A stretch of DNA of 64,000 bases from Flavobacterium sp. N2038. Its GTDB lineage: Bacteria > Bacteroidota > Bacteroidia > Flavobacteriales > Flavobacteriaceae. The stretch spans positions 186,001 through 250,000 of the forward strand of contig NZ_CP110001.1 of NCBI RefSeq assembly GCF_025947185.1. The letters run 5' to 3'. Position numbers and translations under genes: made by a program. Below are positions 56,625 through 64,000 of this stretch, one piece after another. The notes below the pieces were generated by a model. That model had not been told where the DNA came from. It saw only the letters and a list, made by a program, of their open reading frames with translations, and did no database searches. Numbering within the stretch: position 1 is the first letter of the stretch; each line of letters opens with the position of its first letter.

Positions 56625-56996
56625 ATGAATCTAGAAACGTTTTACGAATATTGTCTTTCGAAAAAAGGAGTCAGCGAACATTTTCCTTTTGATGAAGATA
56701 CTCTGGTATTTAAAGTAGGTGCAAAAATGTTTGCTTTATCATCCTTATCGCAATGGGAAAAAGATGAAGCTTCGGTCAATTTAAAATGTGATCCGGACCG
56801 TGCACAAGAGCTCAGAGCAGAGTATGATGAAATAAAACCGGGTTTTCATATGAGTAAAGTGCATTGGAATACGGTGGCTTTAAACGGAAATTTGCCTGAT
56901 AAATTTGTGAAAGAACTTATAGATCATTCGTATGAATTGGTTTTCAAAAGTTTGACAAAGAAAATTCAAAATGAAATTGTCGAATTAGAAAATTAG
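56625..56996 (+). CDS. MmcQ/YjbR-family protein
   Basis: The start is the ATG at 56625 (MNLETFYEYCLSKKGVSEHF), 7 bases after the previous stop, 123 residues. Signatures of the CyaY-like DNA-binding fold family: HFPFDEDTLVFKVGAKMFAL, SVNLKCDPDRAQELRAEYDE and MSKVHWNTVALNGNLPD. It is soluble and small. Its biological role is not established. Confidence 0.9.
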   Translation: MNLETFYEYCLSKKGVSEHFPFDEDTLVFKVGAKMFALSSLSQWEKDEASVNLKCDPDRAQELRAEYDEIKPGFHMSKVHWNTVALNGNLPDKFVKELIDHSYELVFKSLTKKIQNEIVELEN

Positions 56997-57038
56997 GCAT
57001 TACATTTGCAGCGTAAGAAAAAAAACTTAGCAACTTAG

Positions 57039-57056
57039 TCCTGATAGCTATCGGGA
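57039..57056. repeat. TCCTGATAGCTATCGGGA palindrome
   Basis: Near-perfect self-complementary 18-mer flanked by two AACTTAGCAACTTA words (57024, 57060). It shares its core with 33798-33813. Confidence 0.65.
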
Positions 57057-57081
57057 TATAACTTAGCAACTTATACCACCC

Positions 57082-57792
57082 ATGAAAGAACAATTTAAAA
57101 AATTTCTGAACGAAGAACAAGATCCAAAAGCGATTGAAAAAATCACTTCAAAACTCACTGATTTATTAATGAAAGGTGAAGAAGTTGGATATATCGCAGT
57201 ACAAAAAAAACCTGCAATAACTGTTTTTCCTGACAGTATAGTTTTGACTAATAAAAGAATTATCATCTGCAAACCTAAAAATCTTGGTCTTTCTATGGAC
57301 TTTACAGATTATACCTGGGATGATATTGCAAGTACTTTTGTAAAAGAAAACATCTTAGGTTCTGAGTTTTCATTTGGTACAAAAACAGATTTAGCTGTTT
57401 CTATTGATTACATCCCTAAAATTCAGGCAAGAAAGATTTATACTTATGCTAAAGAGCAAATGGATTTATTAAAAAATCCAGTTGTGGCAGGAGCTCCGAT
57501 TCAGGAAACTGCTATAATTGAAGAAGCTGTATTTGAAGACGAGGACGAAATCGAAGAAGTTGAAACTGAAGAAGTAACAAGCTTTGCCGAAATTTTGCCG
57601 GCTGCTCCAGTCTACACTGAAACTTTCGAACCAATTCAGCCTCAGGCTCCAACCGGAGATCGTAAATTAAGCGATTTATCAAAAGAAGAACTTTTTGACA
57701 AATTGCAGAATTACAAAAAACTTCTTGACAATGGTTTAATCATGCAGGGAGAATATGATACTTATAAAAAAGAAATCTTAAGCTATATGTAA
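57082..57792 (+). CDS. PH-domain protein with C-terminal SHOCT motif
   Basis: 236 residues. An N-terminal helical stretch is followed by a bacterial PH-like domain (IAVQKKPAITVFPDSIVLTN to RKIYTYAKEQMDLL, residues about 38-135), an acidic linker rich in Glu and Val (150-200), and a SHOCT-like end with LSDLSKEELFDKLQNYKKLL then DNGLIMQGEYDTYKKEIL. SHOCT motifs are found at the ends of many oligomeric proteins. It is cytoplasmic, and the function is unknown. It converges with the DUF4407 gene. Confidence 0.8.
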   Translation: MKEQFKKFLNEEQDPKAIEKITSKLTDLLMKGEEVGYIAVQKKPAITVFPDSIVLTNKRIIICKPKNLGLSMDFTDYTWDDIASTFVKENILGSEFSFGTKTDLAVSIDYIPKIQARKIYTYAKEQMDLLKNPVVAGAPIQETAIIEEAVFEDEDEIEEVETEEVTSFAEILPAAPVYTETFEPIQPQAPTGDRKLSDLSKEELFDKLQNYKKLLDNGLIMQGEYDTYKKEILSYM

Positions 57793-57795
57793 AAT

Positions 57796-57942
57796 TAGTC
57801 TTAAAGTCAAAAGTCGAAAGTCTTAAAGTTTTCCTGACTTTGCTTAGATATAAAAAAGCCAAAATAGAAATTCTATTTTTGGCTTTTTCTTTTTTAAGTC
57901 TGTACTTCACTTTCAAACTTTCGACTTTTGACTTTAAGACTA
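57796..57942. repeat. 26-bp inverted repeat between convergent genes
   Basis: Perfect arms at 57796-57821 and 57917-57942. The right arm covers the stop codon of the DUF4407 gene. The terminator at 57852-57888 sits inside, so the whole block folds as nested hairpins. Confidence 0.85.
57852..57888. terminator. Bidirectional terminator of the PH-domain and DUF4407 genes
   Basis: AAAAAAGCCAAAATAGAA pairs with TTCTATTTTTGGCTTTTT (one bulge), with A and T tracts on both sides. Confidence 0.82.
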
Positions 57943-59040
57943 AAGCGTAGCTTTCTGTTTTTCTACAAATTTATGGGATTGTAATTCCAGTAACTCTTTG
58001 GCATTTTTTCGTTGTAAATCAAATAGTCCTCTGTCTTCGGCAATATCAGCATAAACCTTGTCATGCATTGTGGCGCTGGTTTTAACTAATAATTCACGCT
58101 GGTACTTATTTTGTACCAAAGTCGCTTTCATCGCCGTTTCGGCTTCTTCCTGTTTGAAATCGAATTCTCCTTTTGGAGCCAGTAATTTGGCAATAATTGG
58201 TGAAGTTTCAATCGCTAAAAACAACAGCATAATAAAAAATGACGGTAACCAGGGTAGTTTGTTCAATGCGTTTATGCGCGCCATTAAACCATCAAACCCT
58301 TCAATAATAGGTTGTGTCTGCGAAACTTTTTTATCTAAATCAGCCTGTAATTGTTTGGCTATTTTTTCTTTTTCTGCAATTTTAGCTTCGTTTGCTACTT
58401 TCAAAGCTTCAAGTTCCTTTAAAGAGGCATCATGTTTTTCGCGTTTTTCTTTATAAACTGGACCTTTTCCTAATTTTTTGGTTCCTGCAGTTCCCTCTGC
58501 TTCTGTAATGTAAGTTGAATATAAAGCATTTACTTCTTTTTCTTTTGTTACAATATCTGCTTTTAATGCTGCAATCTCTGCCATATTTTTATCTAAATCA
58601 GATTTGAAATAATTACCAACCTGCTTTTTGTTGGCTAATTCCATTTCGTTTTTCTCTTTCAATAAGACTGTATTGATTTCTTTTTCGAAAATTTTAATTT
58701 CCAGTGGTTTTGAAATAACAATAGCAATAATAATTGCCAATATAATACGCGGGGTTGCTTGTAGAAATTCATCAAAAAAACGATCTCTTTTTTTAATAGT
58801 AGAAACGATAAACCGGTCCAGATTAAAAATTAGTAAACTCCACACAAATCCGAAAATCAAAGCTGGATAAATAGAATCGAAAACAGTAAAAAGGGCATAA
58901 GCACTGGCCAGAAAAGCCATAACTGCAGTAAAGAAAACAGTGGCGCCTATACCAACATATTTGGTTTGTTCACCTTCTGAACAACCTTCGAGGAGATCAC
59001 TGTCTGCCCCCGAACATAGGATAAAAAATTGTTTTAACAT
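57940..59040 (-). CDS. DUF4407 membrane protein
   Basis: 366 residues. Four hydrophobic segments: two near residues 32-75 (FFTAVMAFLASAYALFTVFD; IYPALIFGFVWSLLIFNLDR), one near 90-110, and one around 265-285 (WLPSFFIMLLFLAIETSPII). Between the third and fourth is a long charged coiled coil (residues about 120-245, ALKADIVTKEKEVNALYSTY and EALKVANEAKIAEKEKIAKQ). This is the DUF4407 layout. The function is unknown. Its stop codon lies in an inverted repeat shared with the convergent PH-domain gene. Confidence 0.87.
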   Translation of the reverse strand: MLKQFFILCSGADSDLLEGCSEGEQTKYVGIGATVFFTAVMAFLASAYALFTVFDSIYPALIFGFVWSLLIFNLDRFIVSTIKKRDRFFDEFLQATPRIILAIIIAIVISKPLEIKIFEKEINTVLLKEKNEMELANKKQVGNYFKSDLDKNMAEIAALKADIVTKEKEVNALYSTYITEAEGTAGTKKLGKGPVYKEKREKHDASLKELEALKVANEAKIAEKEKIAKQLQADLDKKVSQTQPIIEGFDGLMARINALNKLPWLPSFFIMLLFLAIETSPIIAKLLAPKGEFDFKQEEAETAMKATLVQNKYQRELLVKTSATMHDKVYADIAEDRGLFDLQRKNAKELLELQSHKFVEKQKATL

Positions 59041-59274
59041 GATTGATGATTTTTGATTGTGATTGATATGGCAAATTTAGCGCCAAAATTTTAATTCTCA
59101 GGTAAATAGTTGATTTGTTTTTACTTACACCTTAGATTATTTGATCTTAACAAATGTTATTTTAACATTAATAACTCTATTTTTTATCCGTCTAATCATA
59201 ACGTTATGTTAATTTTTTTCAACTCCTTTAATAACATTAAGGTTCTAGTTTCGCACCCAATCAAACTACACACC

Positions 59275-62085
59275 ATGAAAAAAATTTATTTATTAGTAAC
59301 ATTTATGCTATTGGCCTTTTCCGGTTATGCTCAAAAAGCAATAATTTCAGGAAAAGTATTAGATATTGACGATAAACTTCCTTTGCCTGGAGCGATGATT
59401 CAGATCGTTGGCGAAAACAAATACACGGTTTCAGATTACAATGGCCGCTTTGAATTATTAAACATCAATACAGGAACCTATAAAGTAACTGTAAAATATA
59501 TTGGATATACTGCAATTACTAAGGAAATAACCGTAGAGCAAGGAAAAAACAACATAATCGATTTTGCTCTTAAAACTTCGGGAACAGAATTAAATGAAGT
59601 AGTTGTTGGAGACATTTTAAAAGGTCAGGCTAAAGCGCTGAATCAACAAAAAAACAATAAGAATATTGGAAACGTAATCTCATCTGATCAGGTTGGACGT
59701 TTTCCTGATGCCAATGTGGGGGATGCCTTAAAGCGTGTTCCGGGAATCACGATGCAGAATGATCAGGGTGAAGCCAGAAACATTATTATTAGAGGTTTGG
59801 CTCCTTCTTTAAACTCTGTTACTTTAAATGGTGACCGTATTCCATCAGCAGAAGGAGACAACAGAAACGTTCAAATGGATTTAATTCCGTCTGATATGAT
59901 TTCTACCATCGAAGTAAATAAAACCCTTACGTCAGATATGGATGCTGATGCTATTGGAGGTTCTGTAAACTTAATTACAAGAGCAACTCCAAATGGCGAA
60001 AGAATCTCTGCAACCCTAGCCGGAGGATATTTACCAATTCGTGAACATGCTTCTTATACTGCAGGTTTAGTTTACGGAAATCGTTTTTTCGACAACAAAC
60101 TTGGCGCTGTGTTTAGCGGTTCTTATAATAATGTCGATTACGGTTCTGACAACATCGAAAACGAATGGGTAAAAGATGATTTCGGAAATGAATATTTACA
60201 GGCTTCAGAAATCAGAAAATACGACGTACAGCGTATTCGCCGTAGTGGTTCTATTGCTTTAGATTATAAATTTGACGAAAACAATACCATTTTTGCCAAT
60301 GCAATTTATAACTGGAGAGACGATAGAGAAAACCGTTTCAGAACTACTTATGATGATATTGAGCCCATTTACAATGGCGAAGAAATCACTGGTTTTGAAG
60401 GACGTGTAAAACGTCAGACAAAAGGAGGAGTTGACAACAACAGAAACAAAAACAGAAGATTAGAAGACCAGCGTGTTCAGAATTATTCTATTCGCGGAGA
60501 ACACTTAATAAGCTCAAAACTAGATCTTGACTGGTCTGCAAATTATGCAAAAGCAAGAGAATATCGTCCGGAAGAACGTTATATCGAATACCGTCAAAAA
60601 GGTTTAGATATGACTGAGGATTTATCGGATTTGAGATTTCCTCTAATTACAACAACCGGAGAATCTTTAGATAAATTCAAATTTGATTCGGTTACTGAAA
60701 ATACAGATGATACAAGCGAAAGCGAATTTGGAGCAAAAGTAAACATCCGTTTTCCATTTTCTGTAATTGCAGGAGAAAAAGGAAGACTTAGAACAGGTCT
60801 TAGACTACGTTTAAAAGAAAAAGAAAGAAACAACTCTTTCTATTCTTATGAGCCAATTAATGACGGAATGGAATTGCTATCTGAGGTTCCTACAAGTTAT
60901 TATGATGGAAAAAACTTTAATCCGGGAAGCAAATATGTACCGGGAACTTTTGCATCGGCAGCGTTCTTAGGAAGTCTGGATTTAAACAATCCTGCATTAT
61001 TTGACAAAGAATCTGACCCGGCTGAATTTTTAGCTGTAAACTACAATGCAAAAGAAAGTATTTATGCTGCTTATGTAAGATGGGATCAGGATTTTAACGA
61101 TAAACTTTCAATGGTTTTAGGTTTCCGTATGGAGAATACTCATATTGATTATACCGGAAATCGTGTTTTGGATGAAGAAGAATTAGAAAGCCAGATCAAT
61201 ACTAAAAACTCGTATACGAATGTATTACCAAGCATATCTTTTCAATATAATGCTACAAAAGATTTAGTTTTAAGGGCGGCTGTAACAACAGCTTTGGCAA
61301 GACCAAACTATTACGCATTAGCTCCTTATGTAAACAATATTGCTGCCGATAAAGAAATTACAGCCGGAAACCCGGATCTTGATGCAACATACTCATACAA
61401 TTATGATTTCATGGCCGAGAATTATTTCAAATCTGTTGGTTTGATTTCCGGAGGTGTTTTCTACAAAAAACTACATGATTTCATTTACAACTACAGCGAC
61501 AATCAATATACCAATGCTAAATTTGCAGCAGATTTCCCTAATCAGGTAAATCCAATTCCTGCGGGAGAAAACTGGTCATTTTTGCAATCAAGAAATGGCG
61601 ACACTGTAGATGTTTACGGTTTTGAGGTTGCTTTTCAACGTCAGTTGGATTTCTTACCTGGAAAATTCCTTAAAGGTTTTGGTATCTATTTAAACTATAC
61701 TTACACAAAATCTGAAGCAAAAGGTATTGCCGATGAAGACGGAAACGAAAGAAACAATATAAGTCTTCCGGGAACTACACCACATATGTTTAACGGATCT
61801 TTATCTTGGGAAAACAAACGTTTTTCTGCCAGAGTTTCAACCAACTTTACATCTGATTATTTAGATGAATTAGGTTCTGAATCTTATAAAGACAGTTATT
61901 ATGACAAGCAATTTTTCTTAGATGCAAATGCTTCTTATAAAATTACACCAAAACTTCGTCTTTTTGCAGAAGCCAATAACTTAACCAACCAGCCATTACG
62001 CTACTATCAAGGTGTTGAGGCACATACAAAACAAGCTGAATATTATCAGGCTCGTTACAATTTTGGATTAAAACTGGACTTGTAA
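59275..62085 (+). CDS. TonB-dependent outer membrane receptor, probably for phytate or phosphate esters
   Basis: The start is the ATG at 59275 (MKKIYLLVTFMLLAFSGYAQ, signal peptide), 936 residues. A carboxypeptidase-like domain (about 22-105) is followed by a plug of the type seen in Caulobacter/Xanthomonas-like receptors: VGRFPDANVGDALKRVPGIT, EARNIIIRGLAPSLNSVTLN, TSDMDADAIGGSVNLITRAT. A 22-strand-type barrel closes with YYQARYNFGLKLDL. No SusD partner is present. The phytase lipoprotein gene follows 76 bases later, so the cargo is inferred to be phytate or its products. Confidence 0.9.
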   Translation: MKKIYLLVTFMLLAFSGYAQKAIISGKVLDIDDKLPLPGAMIQIVGENKYTVSDYNGRFELLNINTGTYKVTVKYIGYTAITKEITVEQGKNNIIDFALKTSGTELNEVVVGDILKGQAKALNQQKNNKNIGNVISSDQVGRFPDANVGDALKRVPGITMQNDQGEARNIIIRGLAPSLNSVTLNGDRIPSAEGDNRNVQMDLIPSDMISTIEVNKTLTSDMDADAIGGSVNLITRATPNGERISATLAGGYLPIREHASYTAGLVYGNRFFDNKLGAVFSGSYNNVDYGSDNIENEWVKDDFGNEYLQASEIRKYDVQRIRRSGSIALDYKFDENNTIFANAIYNWRDDRENRFRTTYDDIEPIYNGEEITGFEGRVKRQTKGGVDNNRNKNRRLEDQRVQNYSIRGEHLISSKLDLDWSANYAKAREYRPEERYIEYRQKGLDMTEDLSDLRFPLITTTGESLDKFKFDSVTENTDDTSESEFGAKVNIRFPFSVIAGEKGRLRTGLRLRLKEKERNNSFYSYEPINDGMELLSEVPTSYYDGKNFNPGSKYVPGTFASAAFLGSLDLNNPALFDKESDPAEFLAVNYNAKESIYAAYVRWDQDFNDKLSMVLGFRMENTHIDYTGNRVLDEEELESQINTKNSYTNVLPSISFQYNATKDLVLRAAVTTALARPNYYALAPYVNNIAADKEITAGNPDLDATYSYNYDFMAENYFKSVGLISGGVFYKKLHDFIYNYSDNQYTNAKFAADFPNQVNPIPAGENWSFLQSRNGDTVDVYGFEVAFQRQLDFLPGKFLKGFGIYLNYTYTKSEAKGIADEDGNERNNISLPGTTPHMFNGSLSWENKRFSARVSTNFTSDYLDELGSESYKDSYYDKQFFLDANASYKITPKLRLFAEANNLTNQPLRYYQGVEAHTKQAEYYQARYNFGLKLDL

Positions 62086-62161
62086 AATACAATTTTTGAA
62101 AATTCTTAAATTAGACAGAGTTTAGCGCTCTGTCTAATTGTATTAAAATATATAAAACAAA

Positions 62162-63220
62162 ATGAAAAATAAATCTTTAATAGCTTTTTTAATTTTAAGC
62201 TTTTCTTTTATAGCTTGTAAAGATGATAAACTAGCCCCGATTGCAGCAAATGCCGTAAAACCAACAACCGTTACTGAAGCTTTACCACACGATACAGATG
62301 ACCCATCGATTTGGATTCATCCAACAGATGCTTCAAAAAGTATTATTGTTGGAACCGATAAAGACACTGATGGTGGTTTGTATGCTTTTGATTTAAGTGG
62401 GAAAATTATCGCCAAATCTGAAGTTCTAAAACGCCCAAATAATGTTGATATCGCTTACGGATTATTAATAGACGGAAAAAAAACTGATATTGCAGTAACT
62501 ACAGAACGCGAAACTAATAAAATAAGAATCTTTAGTTTACCAGATTTAAAAGCAATTGATAATGGCGGAATTCCAGTTTTTGAAGGGGAAGATTTGCGCG
62601 ACCCAATGGGAATTGCATTATACACACGCCCTAGCGACAAGAAGATTTTTGCTGTCGTTGGCAGAAAATCGGGCCCTTCGGGAAGTTACTTATGGCAATA
62701 CGAACTTTCTGGTTCTGGTAAAAATGCAGTTGCAAAAGTAGTGCGCAAATTTGGAACTTACAGCGGAAAAAAGGAAATTGAAGCCATTGCCGTTGATAAC
62801 GAATTGGGAAATATTTATTACTGCGATGAACAAGTTGGAATTAGAAAATACAAGGCTGATCCTGCTTTAAACGACAATAAAGAACTAGCGTTTTTTGGTC
62901 AAAAAGATTTTAAAGCAGATCACGAAGGAATCGCGATATACAAAAAAACAGATTCTACGGGATATATTTTAGTTTCAAACCAACAGGCCAATAGTTTTAT
63001 GGTTTATCCTAGAGAAGGTGCAAAAGGAAATCCAAACAGTTATCCGTTATTGGCTGAAATTCCAACCTCTACTATAGAATGTGATGGTGCCGATGTTACG
63101 AGTATTAACCTCGGAGGAGATTACAAAAACGGTCTTTTTGTAGCAATGAGTAACGGAATGACATTTCATTATTACACCTGGGATTTAATTCAAAAACGAA
63201 TTGACGAGGCTAAAAAATAA
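62162..63220 (+). CDS. Beta-propeller phytase (3-phytase), lipoprotein
   Basis: 352 residues. The signal peptide ends FSFIAC with Cys19. The body has the beta-propeller phytase pattern: TDDPSIWIHPTDASKSIIVG, TDKDTDGGLYAFDLSGKI, KRPNNVDIAYGLLIDGKKTD, GTYSGKKEIEAIAVDNELGN, YYCDEQVGIRKYKAD and DHEGIAIYKKTDSTGYILVS. These proteins are calcium-dependent and release phosphate from phytate. It is placed on the outer membrane, directly behind a TonB-dependent receptor, suggesting an uptake pair induced by phosphate need. Confidence 0.92.
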   Translation: MKNKSLIAFLILSFSFIACKDDKLAPIAANAVKPTTVTEALPHDTDDPSIWIHPTDASKSIIVGTDKDTDGGLYAFDLSGKIIAKSEVLKRPNNVDIAYGLLIDGKKTDIAVTTERETNKIRIFSLPDLKAIDNGGIPVFEGEDLRDPMGIALYTRPSDKKIFAVVGRKSGPSGSYLWQYELSGSGKNAVAKVVRKFGTYSGKKEIEAIAVDNELGNIYYCDEQVGIRKYKADPALNDNKELAFFGQKDFKADHEGIAIYKKTDSTGYILVSNQQANSFMVYPREGAKGNPNSYPLLAEIPTSTIECDGADVTSINLGGDYKNGLFVAMSNGMTFHYYTWDLIQKRIDEAKK

Positions 63221-63287
63221 GATTTTCAGGTTTTCAGTCGTAGTGTCAGTGTTCTATTTATTTTTTTTTATGCGACTGGAAACCAAA

Positions 63288-63318
63288 AAAAAAGCTGTTC
63301 AAATTGAACAGCTTTTTT
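63288..63318. terminator. Bidirectional terminator of phytase and pckA
   Basis: 15-bp arms AAAAAAGCTGTTCAA (63288-63302) and TTGAACAGCTTTTTT (63304-63318) leave almost no loop, so the inner pairs will open. It separates two convergent genes. Confidence 0.82.
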
Positions 63319-63341
63319 AATTTTGAATTAGTAATTGCCCC

Positions 63342-64000
63342 TTATTCTGTAATTGGTGCGCCAGCTAAAATCTCAGCATTGGCAAACTCTTCAAATTTGG
63401 CAAAATTAGCTTTGAATTTTCCAGCTAATTCTAACGCTTTTTTATCGTATGTATCTTTGTCTTCCCAAGTATTTCTAGGATTTAAAATTTCAGTTGGAAC
63501 ATTTGGACAATCCTGAGGAATTGCAATTCCAAATACATCATGATTCTTAAACTCTACATTATCCAGTTCTCCGTTTAATGCAGCAGTAATCATGGCGCGG
63601 GTAAATTTAAGTTTCATACGGCTTCCTGTTCCGTATGCTCCACCAGTCCATCCTGTATTGATTAACCAAACTTTTACATCAGCATCTTTCATTTTTTTGC
63701 TCAACATTTCAGCATATTTTGTTGGATGCAAAGGCATAAATGGTGCTCCAAAACAAGCCGAGAAATTAGGCTGTGGTTCTGTTACTCCTGCTTCTGTTCC
63801 TGCAACTTTTGCAGTATATCCAGAGATAAAGTGGTATGCCGCCTGACCTGGAGTTAATCTAGAGATTGGAGGCAAAATTCCGAAAGAATCTGCTGTTAAG
63901 AAAAATATATTTTTTGGATTGTGACCAATAGAACCCGGCTGAATATTATCAATATGTGTTATTGGGTAACTTACACGTGTATTTTGAGTAATCGAAACAT
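63342..64000 (-). CDS. pckA: Phosphoenolpyruvate carboxykinase (ATP), C-terminal part
   Basis: The frame is open to the right edge, giving the last 219 codons or so. Recognisable motifs: NTRVSYPITHIDNIQPGSIG, PKNIFFLTADSFGILPPIS (Asp-Ser-Phe-Gly near the metal site), YHFISGYTAKVAGTE, NFSACFGAPFMPLHPTKYAE, and VWLINTGWTGGAYGTGSRMK with the adenine-binding contacts. It converts oxaloacetate to phosphoenolpyruvate at the entrance to gluconeogenesis. The N-terminal part with the kinase-1a P-loop is outside the window. Confidence 0.95.
   Translation of the reverse strand, partial: VSITQNTRVSYPITHIDNIQPGSIGHNPKNIFFLTADSFGILPPISRLTPGQAAYHFISGYTAKVAGTEAGVTEPQPNFSACFGAPFMPLHPTKYAEMLSKKMKDADVKVWLINTGWTGGAYGTGSRMKLKFTRAMITAALNGELDNVEFKNHDVFGIAIPQDCPNVPTEILNPRNTWEDKDTYDKKALELAGKFKANFAKFEEFANAEILAGAPITE

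Overview
The window comes from a low-GC member of the Bacteroidota, very probably Flavobacterium or a close relative. The evidence is a SusC/SusD-type polysaccharide utilisation locus, a secreted amylase with a type IX secretion C-terminal signal, the Bacteroidota promoter pattern TTG-N17-23-TAnnTTTG (best copies at 1667-1698, 11104-11133 and 20944-20972), a bacterial mevalonate pathway, and many short palindromic intergenic repeats. No plasmid, phage or CRISPR locus is visible.

Layout. 1-4.5 kb: 5' part of a dipeptidyl peptidase IV gene, then class II HMG-CoA reductase and a GYDIA-type GHMP kinase. 4.8-11.1 kb: a leftward cell-envelope and cofactor operon (coaX, outer membrane protein, lptC, small membrane protein, CNNM/CorC-type protein, PpiD-type foldase). 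Next come a tRNA-Phe and the wreck of an MFS transporter gene. 11.9-32.9 kb: a starch/maltose locus. On the minus strand are a T9SS-secreted GH13 amylase, SusE, SusD and SusC. On the plus strand are a LacI-type regulator, a maltose permease, beta-phosphoglucomutase, GH65 maltose phosphorylase, a GH97 alpha-glucosidase broken by a one-base frameshift, a GH13 neopullulanase and a lipoprotein GH13 amylase. 33-41.7 kb: housekeeping enzymes, two tandem beta-propeller-like lipoproteins, a Crp-like regulator with an MBL hydrolase, a tandem pair of small exported proteins, and TspO. 41.9-47.5 kb: mvaD, mevalonate kinase, DUF502, an archaeal-type UbiA prenyltransferase, a pseudouridine synthase and DUF937. 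47.8-59 kb: mixed conserved genes including ruvC and hemW. 59.3-63.2 kb: a TonB-dependent receptor with a phytase. The window ends inside pckA.

How the genes work together. In the starch locus, secreted and surface amylases cut starch, SusCDE binds and imports oligosaccharides, and periplasmic GH13/GH97 enzymes shorten them. The permease takes maltose into the cytoplasm, where GH65 phosphorolysis plus beta-phosphoglucomutase gives glucose and glucose-6-phosphate. A near-palindromic CG-centred motif occurs three times: two copies upstream of the secreted amylase and one between susC and lacI. It is the likely operator of the LacI-type protein. HMG-CoA reductase, the GYDIA kinase, mevalonate kinase and mvaD together could cover mevalonate to isopentenyl diphosphate.

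The most unusual structure lies directly behind hemW. A gene for a GxxExxY (PD-(D/E)XK nuclease-like) protein sits between 33-bp inverted repeats, and just beyond it is a second, diverged copy of the last codons of hemW. This looks like a small mobile cassette that targets, or carries along, the hemW 3' end.
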